64,000 nucleotides of DNA from Cellulosimicrobium sp. CUA-896 (GCF_001942335.1 NZ_MKKH01000022.1:115625-179624); one strand, 5' to 3'; shown: positions 36,355 through 48,993, numbered from the stretch's first letter. Notes: a model not told the origin generated them from the sequence alone. A program made the numbers and translations.

Positions 36355-37707
36355 TCAGGCGTTCGCGAGCTCGCGGTCGTCGTCCGCCACGAGCTTCTGG
36401 TCCTCGTAGCGGCGCACGACGCGGCTGACCGTCGACTGCGACGCGGAGACCTGGTCGGCGATCTCCCGCTGGTTCAGGCCCTGACGGGCGAGCTCGACGA
36501 TGCGGCGGTCGCGCGAGGCGGTGGGGTCCTCGTCGAGGGCGCCCTCGCCGGTCTCGGCCGCCGCAGCCTGGACGCCGGTGCTCGGACGGGCCAGGTCGAA
36601 GACCTCGACGCGCCGGGTGTGACCCGTCACGGCCGGGGGCTCCACGCCCTGCGGCGCGTCGGCGGTCTCCGGGAGGGGCTGCTCCCAGGGAAGCGGTCGG
36701 GCACCCGCGAACACGTCCTTGACGCGCGCCTCGAGGTCGGGGAGCGCCTCGAACGCGGTCTCGGGCACGTAGGGCTCCTCGTCCGGCTCCCGGACGGCGG
36801 CGGCGCCCCCTGCTGCGACGGTCGGGCCGTCCTGCACCGGCGCGGCGACCGGTACGGTCTCGACCCCGGCGACCGGCCCCTCGCGCGTCGGCTCGCGCAC
36901 GAGAGCCTCCGGGCCGCGCACCTCGGCGGACGCCGCGGCCCGGGCGGGCACGACGGCGGCGGTCGCGACCGGCCCGCGGGCGGTGCCGCGCTTGACGGAG
37001 CTCGCCCCGATGAGGTCGAGCCGGGTGCCGTGGCGTTCCGCGGCCTCCAGGCGGTCGACCCAGACCTGCATGCGGCGCTCGAAGTCCTCGACCGTCAGGA
37101 GCTTGAGGGCACCGTCACGGGCGGCACGCTGACGCTGGTGGGCGGCGCGGACCTTGCGCAGGTCCGCCGACGAGCCCGAGCTGTCGACGCGTGCGTCGCG
37201 CCACTGCTCCAGGGCGGTGACGTACGCGTGGACCCGCGTCTCCCGACGCCGCTCGTCGAGGGTGTGGCCCGTCACCATGTGCCGCTCCCCCACGAGCGCC
37301 AGGTGCCACATGAGCGCGGCGACCAGCGGCGGCACGAACCGGAACACCACCATGTACGGGGTGCTCTCGGTCGGGACGGCGACCTCGTGGAGCGCCGCGA
37401 ACACGCCCGAGGTGCCCGAGAGCACCCAGGTGAGCGTGAGGAGGACGCCGTACGGCCGCCCCTCGAGCGCCGCGTTGCGCGCCATGAGGGCCACCGCGAC
37501 GAGGCTCACCTCGAGGAAGCCCGCCAGGCCGTACGCCTCGAGCGGCGACATGTGCGCGACCTCGAGGCCGAACAGCACCATGCCGCTGTAGGCCAGTGCG
37601 GTGGCGATCGTCGCGGCGACGATCACCGCGACCATCGGGAGGTGCCTGCCGCGGTAGCGCACCTGCCGCGGCGCACCGCCCGCGCCGGTCTGGTCCTGCT
37701 GAGTCAC
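36355..37707 (-). CDS. DUF2637 membrane protein with C-terminal HTH, 450 aa
   Basis: The N-terminal part (residues 20-130) has four hydrophobic helices, including LAYSGMVLFGLEVAHMSPLEAYG and VVFRFVPPLVAALMWHLALVGE, typical of DUF2637. A charged helix-rich middle follows, then a disordered stretch. The C-terminal HTH is RIVELARQGLNQREIADQ with SASQSTVSRVVRRYE, like the resolvase/sigma-type helix-turn-helix. DUF2637 proteins are often carried by actinobacterial plasmids and integrative elements (Spd-like), but no transfer genes lie here. The start is GTG 37705-37707 behind GGAGGACGAC; an upstream TTG is less likely. A promoter with a dyad over its -10 suggests self-regulation. Confidence 0.78.
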   Translation of the reverse strand: MTQQDQTGAGGAPRQVRYRGRHLPMVAVIVAATIATALAYSGMVLFGLEVAHMSPLEAYGLAGFLEVSLVAVALMARNAALEGRPYGVLLTLTWVLSGTSGVFAALHEVAVPTESTPYMVVFRFVPPLVAALMWHLALVGERHMVTGHTLDERRRETRVHAYVTALEQWRDARVDSSGSSADLRKVRAAHQRQRAARDGALKLLTVEDFERRMQVWVDRLEAAERHGTRLDLIGASSVKRGTARGPVATAAVVPARAAASAEVRGPEALVREPTREGPVAGVETVPVAAPVQDGPTVAAGGAAAVREPDEEPYVPETAFEALPDLEARVKDVFAGARPLPWEQPLPETADAPQGVEPPAVTGHTRRVEVFDLARPSTGVQAAAAETGEGALDEDPTASRDRRIVELARQGLNQREIADQVSASQSTVSRVVRRYEDQKLVADDDRELANA

Positions 37708-37717
37708 GTCGTCCTCC

Positions 37718-37768
37718 GATATGTGGTCCGAGCACCCATATCCCAACAGTCAGGACACTCCTCGTCAA
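37718..37768 (-). promoter_or_regulatory. Promoter and dyad operator of the DUF2637-HTH gene
   Basis: On the minus strand TTGACG (37763-37768) is followed after 17 bases by TGGGAT (37740-37745). An inverted repeat GATATG/CATATC (37718-37723 and 37737-37742, 13 bases apart) overlaps the -10 and runs to the ribosome site. That is where a repressor would sit. Confidence 0.55.
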
Positions 37769-37869
37769 CGCACGCGAAGCATCGCAATCAGATCGTGAGG
37801 CGCGACGCCAGGAGGCCGATGCGCCCTGCCTGCCCCTGACGCGGACCGGACGGCTCCGGACAGCACGAC

Positions 37870-37893
37870 GCCGCGCCCCCGAGGGGACGCGGC
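37870..37893 (-). terminator. Probable terminator of the suf operon
   Basis: GCCGCG pairs with CGCGGC, and CCC with GGG after one mismatch, around a four-base loop. It lies about 25 bases after the sufT stop. It lacks a U-tract, as many actinobacterial terminators do. Confidence 0.5.
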
Positions 37894-37918
37894 GCCGGTC
37901 GACAAGCCGTGGCTCTCC

Positions 37919-38272
37919 TCAGACGTTGAAGCCCAGCGCGCGCAGCTGGTCCTTGCCGTCGTCGGTGATCTTCTCCGGGCCCCACGGCGGCATCCAGACC
38001 CAGTTGACGCGGAAGCCGTCGACGAGACCGTCGAGCGCCTGGGCGGACTGGTCCTCGATGACGTCGGTCAGGGGGCACGCCGCGGACGTGAGCGTCATGT
38101 CGATGACGGCGTGGTTGTTCTGGTCGATCTGCACCCCGTACACCAGGCCCAGGTCGACGACGTTGATGCCGAGCTCGGGGTCGATGACGTCGCGCATCGC
38201 CTCCTCGACGTCGGCGACGGTGGGCGGGCTGGGCGCGACGCCCTCGGCGGGCGCGCCGGTCTCGGTGCTCAT
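37919..38272 (-). CDS. sufT: Metal-sulfur cluster assembly factor (DUF59/SufT-like), 117 aa
   Basis: An iron-sulfur cluster maturation accessory. The MIP18/DUF59 fold shows as VEEAMRDVIDPELGINVVDLGLVYGV, then VIDMTLTSAACPLTDVIEDQ with the conserved cysteine, and NWVWMPPWGPEKITDDGKDQLRALGFNV. The start is ATG 38270-38272 with GGAGGAG. It overlaps sufU as ATGA and is the last gene of the suf operon. Confidence 0.93.
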   Translation of the reverse strand: MSTETGAPAEGVAPSPPTVADVEEAMRDVIDPELGINVVDLGLVYGVQIDQNNHAVIDMTLTSAACPLTDVIEDQSAQALDGLVDGFRVNWVWMPPWGPEKITDDGKDQLRALGFNV

Positions 38273-38826
38273 CGGTTCTCCTCCGTCGTTGCGTGCGCGG
38301 CGCGCGCCGCGCCGGTCTGGTCCGTGGTCGTCCCGTCCAGGGCGCCCGACGTGACGAGCGAGTCCCGCAGCGCCGCCCAGCCGAGCAGGGCGCACTTGAT
38401 GCGGGCAGGGTACTGCGAGACGCCGGTGAACGCCGTGGCGTCGCCGAGCTCGTCCTCCGCGGCGTCGTCGAGGCCCTTGCCGCGCGACGACATCAGCTCC
38501 CGGAACACCTCGCCGAGGTGCTCGGCCTCCGTCACCGGGCGGCCGGTCACGAGGTCGGTGAGCACGGACAGGGACGCCTGCGAGATGCTGCAGCCCTGCC
38601 CCTCCCAGCTCACGCGGCCGACGGTCGGCTCCGCGGGGCCGCCTGCCTCAGCGCCTGCCGCTCCCCCGATCTCCACGCGCAACGTCACCTCGTCGCCGCA
38701 CGTCGGGTTGACCTGGTGGGACTGGCCGTGGGCCGCGCCGTCGGCCGCCTCGACCAGACCTCGCCCGTGCGGGCTCCTCGCGTGGTCGAGGATGACCTGC
38801 TGGTACATCTGCTCGAGCGAGCTCAT
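38269..38826 (-). CDS. sufU: SufU-type cluster assembly/sulfur transfer protein, 185 aa
   Basis: A zinc-containing sulfur acceptor for SufS. The three ligand cysteines stand in VNPTCGDEV (Cys43), EGQGCSISQAS (Cys79) and ARIKCALLGW (Cys145), and the Asp in the first motif is also kept. The N-terminus (LEQMYQQVILDHARSPHGRG) is typical of the family. The start is ATG 38824-38826 after GGAGG, 10 bases from the end of sufS. A polar tail of about 25 residues extends beyond the family core. Confidence 0.94.
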   Translation of the reverse strand: MSSLEQMYQQVILDHARSPHGRGLVEAADGAAHGQSHQVNPTCGDEVTLRVEIGGAAGAEAGGPAEPTVGRVSWEGQGCSISQASLSVLTDLVTGRPVTEAEHLGEVFRELMSSRGKGLDDAAEDELGDATAFTGVSQYPARIKCALLGWAALRDSLVTSGALDGTTTDQTGAARAAHATTEENR

Positions 38827-38836
38827 CGCGCCTCCC

Positions 38837-41407
<2,571 letters not shown>

Positions 41408-41411
<4 letters not shown>

Positions 41412-42676
41412 GCCACGCCCTCGGCGCCGGCCGTGCCCTCGATGACGCTCATCGACTTGCTCAGCTCGCGCTCGATGGCGTCGAGCAGGCGCTCCTCGAC
41501 CGACTCGACGCCGATCTCGGCGATGAGCTCTGCGAAGAAGCCGCGCACGACGAGCCGGCGCGCGTCGACCTCGGGGATGCCGCGGGCCTGCAGGTAGAAG
41601 AGCTGCTCGTCGTCGAACCGGCCGGTCGCCGACGCGTGGCCCGCGCCCTCGATCTCGCCGGTCTCGATCTCGAGGTTCGGCACGGAGTCCGCGCGCGCCC
41701 CGTCGGTGAGGACCAGGTTGCGGTTGAGCTCGTACGTGTCGGTGCCCTCGGCCTCGGCGCGGATGAGCACGTCGCCCACCCACACCGCGTGCGCGCCCTC
41801 GCCCTGCAGCGCGCCCTTGTACGTGACGCGGGACTTGCAGCGCGGGACCGCGTGGTCGACGAAGAGCCGGTGCTCCTGGTGCTGGTCCGCGTCCGCGAAG
41901 TACAGGCCGACCATCTCGACCTCGCCGCCCTCGGCCGTGAACTCGGCGTCGGGCGTGACGCGCACGACGTCGCCCCCGAGCGTCACGACGACGTGCTTGA
42001 GGCGCGCGTCGCGGCCGATGCGGGCACGGTGCGAGGACGCGTGCACGGCGCCCTCCGCCCAGTCCTGGACCGACACGACCGTCAGGTGCGCGCCGTCCTC
42101 GACGACGATCTCGACCGTCTCGGTGAGCGTCGCGGCACCGACGTGGTCGAGCACGACGACGGCCTCGGAGTGGCGCTCCGCGTGCACGAGGACGTGGCTC
42201 GCGGTCGGCGTGGGCCCGTGGCCCTCGATGCGCACCGACGTGACGTCGGACGCGACGGCCTCCTTCGGCACGGTGATGACCGTCGCCTGCTCGAACTCGT
42301 TCCACGCGGTGACGGCGGTGCGGTCGCCGGGCCTGCCGGCGGTGCCGAGGCGCTCGTCGCCGCGGCCGACGATCGACACCTGCACCTCGGGGGCCTCGAC
42401 GACGGTGACGCGCACGTCGCCGCCCCCGGACTGCCCGACGAGCGAGGTCTCGAACAGCGGCGCGAGGCGCGCGACGGGCGAGAAGCGCCACTCCTCCTCG
42501 CGCCCGGAGGGCACGGGGATGTCGGCGAGGTCGAACGAGGTCAGGCGCTCCGCGCGCGAGCCCTGCGGGACGACGCCGTGCGAGTGCGCGCCGTCGGCCG
42601 TCGCGCGCGAGTGGTCGGTGCTCAGGCCCGCCGCGGCGTTCGCGGCGGACTCTTCCGTGGTCACTGGGGTGGTCAT
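41408..42676 (-). CDS. sufD: SufD, Fe-S scaffold subunit, 422 aa
   Basis: Beta-helix partner of SufB. The core holds VSVQDWAEGAVHASSHRARIGRDARLKHV, split by repeats of short strands. The C-terminal part has GALQGEGAHAVWVGDV, GHASATGRFDDEQLFYLQARGIPEVDARRL and the helix ELIAEIGVESVEERLLDAIERE, as in other SufD proteins. The His of the GHASATGR block, near the cluster site, is present. An ATG at 42674-42676 lies one base after the sufB stop. Confidence 0.95.
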
Positions 42677-42677
42677 A

Positions 42678-44138
42678 TCAGCCGACGGACCCTTCCATCT
42701 GCAGCTCGATGAGGCGGTTGAGCTCGAGCGCGTACTCCATGGGCAGCTCGCGCGCGATGGGCTCGACGAACCCGCGCACGATCATGGCCATCGCCTCGGT
42801 CTCCTCCATGCCCCGGGACATGAGGTAGAACAGCTGGTCCTCGCTCACGCGCGAGACCGTCGCCTCGTGCCCCATGGACACGTCGTCCTCGCGGACGTCG
42901 ACGTACGGGTAGGTGTCGGAGCGCGAGACCTGGTCGACGAGCAGCGCGTCGCACAGCACGGTCGAGGCGGAGTGCGAGGCGCCCTCGAGCACCTGCACGA
43001 GCCCGCGGTAGGACGTGCGCCCGCCGCCGCGTGCCACCGACTTCGACACGATCGACGACGACGTGTGCGGCGCGGCGTGCACCATCTTGGCGCCGGCGTC
43101 CTGGTGCTGCCCCTCGCCCGCGAACGCGATCGAGAGCGTCTCGCCGCGCGCGTGCTCGCCGAGGAGGTAGATCGCCGGGTACTTCATGGTGACCTTGGAG
43201 CCGATGTTGCCGTCGACCCACTCCATCGTCGCGCCCTCGGCCGCGGTCGCCCGCTTGGTGACGAGGTTGTACACGTTGTTCGACCAGTTCTGGATGGTCG
43301 TGTAGCGCACGCGGGCGTTCTTCTTGACGACGATCTCGACGACCGCGGAGTGCAGCGAGTCGCTCGAGTAGATCGGCGCGGTGCAGCCCTCGACGTAGTG
43401 CACGTACGAGCCCTCGTCCGCGATGATCAGCGTCCGCTCGAACTGGCCCATGTTCTCCGTGTTGATGCGGAAGTAGGCCTGCAGCGGGATCTCGACGTGC
43501 ACGCCCGGCGGCACGTAGACGAACGACCCGCCCGACCACACGGCGGAGTTGAGCGCCGCGAACTTGTTGTCGCCCGCGGGGATGACGGTGCCGAAGTACT
43601 CCTGGAAGAGCTCCGGGTGCTCGCGCAGACCGGTGTCGGTGTCGACGAAGATGACGCCCTGCGCCTCGAGGTCCTCGCGGATCTGGTGGTAGACGACCTC
43701 GGACTCGTACTGGGCGGCGACGCCCGCGACGAGGCGCTGCTTCTCCGCCTCCGGGATGCCGAGCTTGTCGTACGTGGCGCGGATGTCCTCCGGCAGGTCC
43801 TCCCAGCTGGTGGCCTGCTTCTCCGTCGAGCGCACGAAGTACTTGATCTTGTCGAAGTCGATGCCCGTGAGGTCCGAGCCCCAGCTCGGCATGGGCTTCT
43901 TGTCGAAGAGGCGCAGCGCCTTCAGGCGCGCCTTGAGCATCCACTCGGGCTCGTTCTTGAGCGCCGAGATGTTGCGCACGACGTCCTCGGACAGACCGCG
44001 CTGCGCGATCGCGCCGGCCTCGTCGCTGTCGTGCCAGCCGTACTCGTAGGCACCGATCGAGGCGATGATCTCCTCGTCGCTGCGCTTGTCGTCGACGGGC
44101 TGTGCCACGCCGGCGGCGTCCTGGGTGGGAGCGCTCAT
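42678..44138 (-). CDS. sufB: SufB, Fe-S scaffold subunit, 486 aa
   Basis: The main scaffold of the SUF machine. Conserved blocks in order: [94 protein letters not shown], and the cysteine in [10 protein letters not shown] near the cluster-forming site. There is no intein, unlike the mycobacterial sufB genes that carry one. The start is ATG 44136-44138 with AAGGA. It follows sufR by about 56 bases. Confidence 0.96.
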   Translation of the reverse strand: MSAPTQDAAGVAQPVDDKRSDEEIIASIGAYEYGWHDSDEAGAIAQRGLSEDVVRNISALKNEPEWMLKARLKALRLFDKKPMPSWGSDLTGIDFDKIKYFVRSTEKQATSWEDLPEDIRATYDKLGIPEAEKQRLVAGVAAQYESEVVYHQIREDLEAQGVIFVDTDTGLREHPELFQEYFGTVIPAGDNKFAALNSAVWSGGSFVYVPPGVHVEIPLQAYFRINTENMGQFERTLIIADEGSYVHYVEGCTAPIYSSDSLHSAVVEIVVKKNARVRYTTIQNWSNNVYNLVTKRATAAEGATMEWVDGNIGSKVTMKYPAIYLLGEHARGETLSIAFAGEGQHQDAGAKMVHAAPHTSSSIVSKSVARGGGRTSYRGLVQVLEGASHSASTVLCDALLVDQVSRSDTYPYVDVREDDVSMGHEATVSRVSEDQLFYLMSRGMEETEAMAMIVRGFVEPIARELPMEYALELNRLIELQMEGSVG

Positions 44139-44194
44139 GGTTGTCCTTCCACTGTCCGTCGATGCGGAGGGGGCGGTCAGTATCGGTCGGGGGG

Positions 44195-44932
44195 TCATCG
44201 GTCGGGTATCGGGGCCGGGGGCCGCAGCGGGACGTTGGTCGTGCAGGCGTGCCCGCCCCCGGCGAGGGTGGCGAGACGCTGCACGTGCGAGCCGAGGAGC
44301 CGGGCGAACACCTGCGCCTCCGCCTCGCACAGCTGCGGGAACTCCTCGGCGACGTGCTGGACCGGGCAGTGGCCCTGGCACAGCTGCACGGCGCTCGCAC
44401 CGGCGACCGGCCGCACGCTCGCCGCGTAGCCGTCGTCCGCGAGCGCCTGGGCGAGCTGGGAGGCGCGCCCCTCCACGTCGCCCGCGTCGAGCCGGGAGGC
44501 GTACCGCTCGGCGAGCCCGCCGAGGCGGTCGCGGGCGAAGCGTTCCACGGCCTCGGGGCCGGCGACGTCGCGCAGGAACCGCAACGCGTCGGTGGCGAGG
44601 TCGGCGTAGGTGCCGGAGAGCTCTCCCTGGCCGGTCGCGGTCGCGACGTAGCGGCGCGCGGGCCGGCCGCGCATGCCGGTGGCGTGCCCGGCGTCGTGCA
44701 CGGCGACGAGGTCGTCGTCCTCGAGCAGCGCGAGGTGGCGGCGGACGGCGGCCGGGGTGAGGCCGAGCGTCGAGGCGAGGTCGGCGGCGCTCACGGGGCC
44801 TGCGGTGGCGACGAGCTCGAGGACGCGCTCGCGCGTGCGACCGTCGGCGTCGGCGGAGGGACGCGCGGGCGTGGTCCCGGCTCGGGGCGCGGCGGCGCGC
44901 GGTGCGTGCGGCTGGGCGGTCCCTGCGGCCAT
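44195..44932 (-). CDS. sufR: SufR-type Fe-S-sensing repressor, 245 aa
   Basis: A winged-helix regulator heading the suf operon. The HTH lies at about residues 45-75 ([27 protein letters not shown]) and [11 protein letters not shown] is the wing. The C-terminal ligand domain has Cys in LCQGHC (two), QLCEAEAQ and HACTTN. Four such cysteines bind a 4Fe-4S cluster in known SufR proteins; holo-SufR represses suf. A dyad over the predicted promoter (45025-45046) is a likely operator. The start is ATG 44930-44932. Confidence 0.92.
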   Translation of the reverse strand: MAAGTAQPHAPRAAAPRAGTTPARPSADADGRTRERVLELVATAGPVSAADLASTLGLTPAAVRRHLALLEDDDLVAVHDAGHATGMRGRPARRYVATATGQGELSGTYADLATDALRFLRDVAGPEAVERFARDRLGGLAERYASRLDAGDVEGRASQLAQALADDGYAASVRPVAGASAVQLCQGHCPVQHVAEEFPQLCEAEAQVFARLLGSHVQRLATLAGGGHACTTNVPLRPPAPIPDR

Positions 44933-45024
44933 GCTTCACCTCCTGCGGAGCTCCGGCGTCGGACGGTGCCACGGGCCGTGCGCACGGCGCCTGGTGCGGG
45001 CGCTCACGGGCACGGCGCGGCCCG

Positions 45025-45046
45025 GATATAGACAACATCCTTGTTG
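45025..45046 (-). promoter_or_regulatory. Predicted sufR promoter -10 box with SufR operator candidate
   Basis: The minus strand has TATATC at 45025-45030. Immediately upstream of it an inverted repeat, CAACA-4 bases-TGTTG (45033-45046), fills the -10/-35 spacer. The patch is AT-rich against GC-rich surroundings. A repressor bound there would block sufR and the whole operon. Confidence 0.5.
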
Positions 45047-45145
45047 CCTAATTGTTCCCGCGCAAGCAAGGCCAGCCTCACGGCACGTCGCTGTGACGCG
45101 CACGACAGCCCGTGCCCGGCCGACGGACCCCGCGCCCGCGGGCAC

Positions 45146-45151
45146 TAGGAT
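45146..45151 (+). promoter_or_regulatory. Predicted -10 box of the ABC ATPase gene
   Basis: TAGGAT ends seven bases before the GTG at 45159 and there is no ribosome site between them, again the leaderless arrangement. Confidence 0.45.
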
Positions 45152-45158
45152 CGGCCGG

Positions 45159-46109
45159 GTGCCCGCCCCCGCCGTGCTCGTGCGCGACCTCGTCAAGCGC
45201 TACGACGGTCGCCCCGTCGTGGACGGCGTGGGCCTCGTCGCCGAGCGTGGCGCGATCACGGCCGTCCTCGGGCCGAACGGCGCGGGCAAGACGACCACGG
45301 TCGAGTGCTGCGAGGGCCTGCGGTCGCCCGACGCGGGCGACGTGCGCGTGCTGGGCCTGGACCCGGTGGCCGACGCGCACGAGCTGCGCCCGCGCGTCGG
45401 CGTCATGCTCCAGGACGGCGGGCTGCCCACGGGCGTGCGCGCGCTCGAGATGCTGCGGCACGTCGCGTCGATGTACGCCCGGCCGCGCGACGTCGGCGAG
45501 CTCTCCGAGCGCCTGGGCCTCGGCGCGTTCGCGCGCACGACGGTGCGCCGCCTGTCGGGCGGGCAGCGCCAGCGCCTGGCCCTCGCCGCCGCGGTGGTCG
45601 GGCGCCCCGAGGTGCTGTTCCTCGACGAGCCCAGCGCCGGCATGGACCCGCAGAGCCGGCACGCGGTCTGGGAGCTGGTGCGCGAGCTGCGCGCCGACGG
45701 GGTCGGCATCGTGCTCACGACCCACCTCATGGACGAGGCCGAGGACCTCGCCGACCAGGTGTACGTCGTCGACCACGGGCGCGTCATCGCGGCGGGCACC
45801 ACGCGCGCCCTCCTCGAGTCCGAGCACGGCGTCACGGCACCCGGGGACGGCGCGGTGGACCGCACCGTCCGGTTCGAGGCCGCGGCCGGGCTCGACCTGG
45901 AGGACCTGCGCGGGTCGCTGCCCGGGTCCTGGACGCTCGTCGAGGCCCGCCCCGGGTCGTACTCGCTCACCGGCCCGGCCGACCCCGGCGCCCTCGTCGC
46001 GCTCACGACGTGGCTCGCCGCGCACGACGTCCTCGCCACGCGCGTCAGCGTCGGCCGGCGCACGCTCGAGGACGTCTTCCTCGACCTGACGGGACGGCAC
46101 CTGCGATGA
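45159..46109 (+). CDS. ABC transporter ATP-binding protein, 316 aa
   Basis: ATPase of an ABC-2 type exporter. Walker A is LGPNGAGKTTT (about residues 34-44), signature RLSGGQRQRLALA, Walker B VLFLDEPSAGMDP, switch TTHLMDEAEDLADQV. A C-terminal regulatory domain follows with LEDVFLDLTGRHLR at the end. The exported substrate is unknown. It overlaps the permease gene as ATGA. In related genomes such a pair stands upstream of haem A synthase, as it does here, and may relate to respiratory-chain assembly; that is association only. Confidence 0.93.
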   Translation: MPAPAVLVRDLVKRYDGRPVVDGVGLVAERGAITAVLGPNGAGKTTTVECCEGLRSPDAGDVRVLGLDPVADAHELRPRVGVMLQDGGLPTGVRALEMLRHVASMYARPRDVGELSERLGLGAFARTTVRRLSGGQRQRLALAAAVVGRPEVLFLDEPSAGMDPQSRHAVWELVRELRADGVGIVLTTHLMDEAEDLADQVYVVDHGRVIAAGTTRALLESEHGVTAPGDGAVDRTVRFEAAAGLDLEDLRGSLPGSWTLVEARPGSYSLTGPADPGALVALTTWLAAHDVLATRVSVGRRTLEDVFLDLTGRHLR

Positions 46110-46918
46110 CCGAGCAGCACGGCCGCCGCGCGGCCGCACCGACGACGCCGACCACGCCGACGCCCGGTCTCCCGGCCGCAGCGCCCGCCTGGCGCCGCGT
46201 GGCGTCCCAGACCGCGTTCGAGACCCGCATGATCCTGCGCAACGGCGAGCAGCTGCTCGTCACGGTCGTGCTGCCCGTCCTCCTGCTGCTCAGCCTCGTC
46301 CTGACGTCGTTCGTCGAGCTCGACACCGGCGGCGCGTCCCGGGTCGACTTCGTCACGCCCGGCGTGCTCGCCCTCGCCGTCATGTCGACCGCGTTCACGT
46401 CGCAGGCGATCGCGACCGCGTTCGACCGCCGCAACGGGGTGCTGCGGCTCATGGCGACGACACCGCTCGGCCGCGGAGGCCTCCTCGCGGGCAAGGTGCT
46501 CGGCGTGCTCGCGGTCGAGGTCGTCCAGGTCGTCGTGATCACGGCAGTCGCCCTGGCGCTCGGCTGGGACCCCGACCTCGCCGGGGTCCCCGCCGCGCTG
46601 CTCGCCGTGCTGCTCGGCACGGCCGCGTTCACGTCCCTCGCCATGCTCCTCGCGGGCACGCTGCGCGCCGAGGGCGTGCTCGCGGTCGCGAACCTCGTCC
46701 TCGTGCTGCTCGCCGTCGGCGGCGGCGTGCTCGTCCCGGCCGAGCAGCTGCCGGGCCCGCTCCAGCACGTGGCGCTGCTCCTGCCGTCCGGCGCGCTCGG
46801 CGCCGCGATGCGGGGGGCGCTGGTCGACGGGTCGCTACCGGCGTTCTCCGTCGTCGTCCTCCTCGGCTGGACCGCGGCCCTCGGCTGGGGCGCGAGCCGG
46901 CTCTTCCGCTGGCACTAG
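46106..46918 (+). CDS. ABC-2 type transporter permease, 270 aa
   Basis: Membrane partner of the preceding ATPase. A short coupling segment (RRVASQTAFETRMILRNGEQ) precedes six predicted helices, from LLVTVVLPVLLLLSLVLTS to FSVVVLLGWTAALGWGASRLF. The loop AFDRRNGVLRLMATTPLGR is the ABC-2 signature region. The gene ends at TAG 46916-46918. If the BCCT gene really ends at 46835, the two coding regions overlap tail to tail by 84 bases. Confidence 0.9.
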   Translation: MTEQHGRRAAAPTTPTTPTPGLPAAAPAWRRVASQTAFETRMILRNGEQLLVTVVLPVLLLLSLVLTSFVELDTGGASRVDFVTPGVLALAVMSTAFTSQAIATAFDRRNGVLRLMATTPLGRGGLLAGKVLGVLAVEVVQVVVITAVALALGWDPDLAGVPAALLAVLLGTAAFTSLAMLLAGTLRAEGVLAVANLVLVLLAVGGGVLVPAEQLPGPLQHVALLLPSGALGAAMRGALVDGSLPAFSVVVLLGWTAALGWGASRLFRWH

Positions 46919-48867
46919 CACGGCGTCGTCGTCCGCGACGGCTCCTGCGCCGTCGGTGCCCGCCACCGGCGCACCGTCCTGGTCGTGCTCGGCGTACCAC
47001 TGCGTGAGCGCGGGGTCGTCCGTGTCCAGCCAGTCCCCGGCCGAGCTGGTGCGGCTCCGTGGCCCCCGCGGCGAACACGAAGTCGTCCCCGTGGTCCTCG
47101 ATCGCCTGCGCGACCCCGAGCCGGATCGCCTCGCGCGCGTAGCGGCGTCGCAGCACCAGCGGGTCGCGCGCGAGGTCCCTCGACCACGCGACCATGACGA
47201 GCACGAGCACGAACGCGAACGGCAGCGCGGTGACGATCACGAGGGACTGCAGCCCGTCCAGCGCCTGGCGGCCGCCCACGAGGAGCATGACGACGGCGAT
47301 CCCCGCCAGCGCCACGCCCCAGACGATCGTCACCCAGGAGGACGGCTCCGGGCGCCCGCGCTGGCTCAGGCTGCCCATGACGAGAGCCGCGCTGTCCGCG
47401 CTCGTCACGAAGTAGATGACGATCGCCACCATGGCGATCACGGCGGTGACGCCGCTCAGCGGCAGCGCGTCCAGGAGGCCGAAGAGCATGTCCTGCGGGG
47501 AGTCGCGCTCGCTGATCGCCGCGCCGCCCTGCTCGAGGCGCATCGTCGTGCCGCCCACGACGCCGAACCACACCATCGTGACCAGGCTGGGCGCGAGGAT
47601 GACCGTCGTGACGAACTCGCGCAGCGTCCGCCCCCGGCTGATCTTCGCGACGAAGATGCCCACGAACGGCGTCCACGCGACCCACCACGCCCAGTAGTAC
47701 GTCGTCCACGCGTTCATGACGCCGACGCGTCGTCGCTGGTCGCGGCGCTCTGCGCGGCCAGGGTGAACGTGTCGCCGACGAACGACGCGAGCGCGCTCGG
47801 GACGAACGCGAGGACGAACGCCGTCGGGCCCACGACGAGCACGAAGAGACCGAGCAGCCCGGTGAGCACCATGGCGGTGTTCGACAGGGCCCGGATGCCG
47901 CGCTTGATCCCCGACACCGCGGACACGATGAAGGCGATCGTCAGCACGCAGATGATCGCGACGACGGCCCCGTTGCCGAGCGGACCGATGCCGGCGACGA
48001 GCTCGAGCCCGCGCCCGATCTGCAGCGCGCCGATGCCGAGCGTGACCGCCGTGCCGAAGAGCGTGACGACGATGGCGGCCACGTCGATCACCGCACCCGC
48101 CCAGCCGTGCGTGCGGGCGCCGAAGATCGGCTCCAGCAGCGAGGACATGAGCGGGCTGCGGCCCTTGCGGTACGCGGCGTACGCGATGGCTCCGCCCACG
48201 AGCGCGTAGTACGACCACGCCATGGGGCCCCAGTGGAACATCGCCTGCGACGTCGCGGCGAGCATGGCCGGGTTGGAGCCGGGTGCCAGGTCCTCGAACG
48301 CCGGCGGGAGGTCGAGGAAGTACGTGAGCGGCTCGTACGGGCCGAAGAACAGCAGGCCGATGCCCATGCCCGCCGCGAAGAGCATCGCGATCCACGACGT
48401 GCGCGAGAACTCGGGCTCCTCGTCGTCGCGGCCGAGCCGGATCGCCCCGTACGGCCCGAGCCCGAGCCACAGCATGTAGCCGAAGACCACGAGCGTGAGC
48501 ACGGAGAACATCCACCCGAACGAGCTCGAGACCCAGCCGAGCGCGACGGCGGAGGCGACGGTGAGCGAGTCGGTCGCGACCACGCCCCACACGATGAACG
48601 CGCCCGTGAGCGCCGCCGCCACGACGAACACCGCTCGGTTGGTCCGGAAGTCCTTGTCCGTGCTCTCCACCCCGATGCCCGGCAGCAGCGCGGGGTGCGC
48701 GAGCGAGGGGCGCGTCGTCTCGCGCATGACACGCCGGGGCGGGTCGGTCACGCGCCGCACGAGGCGACGCGCGCGCGAGCGTCCGGGGTGTGGGCGCCGT
48801 GCAGCGGCCGGTCGTGCTCGCGCGGGTAGGGCGTCCCCGCGCCGGGACGGGTGCGTTCGTCGTCCAT
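46835..48867 (-). CDS. BCCT-family betaine/choline transporter, about 678 aa (three frame breaks)
   Basis: Sodium-coupled uptake of a trimethylammonium osmolyte such as glycine betaine. The BCCT core shows as FGPYEPLTYFLDLPP, SQAMFHWGPMAWSYYALVGGAIAYAAYR, WTTYYWAWWVAWTPFVGIFVAKISRGRTLREF and YFVTSADSAALVMGSLSQRG, with twelve helices. Breaks lie near 48772 (N-terminal tail), 47725 (after the helix ending in Ser-Asp-Asp) and 47052 (cytoplasmic tail). The best C-terminus, with WLDTDDPALTQWYAEHDQDG and an acidic end, stops at TAG 46835-46837. The start ATG 48867 is preferred for its leaderless -10 (TAGCGT); Met residues near 48730 are alternatives. Confidence 0.8.
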
Positions 48868-48993
48868 CCGTCGAACGCTACCGGCCGCCCGCACGCTCGC
48901 TCGCGGTCCGGACCTCGGCCGGCGTCGCGCACGTCACGCCCGCGGTGCACCGGAGCGGACCGGTGGCGCGACGGGGACGGATACCGTAGTGGG

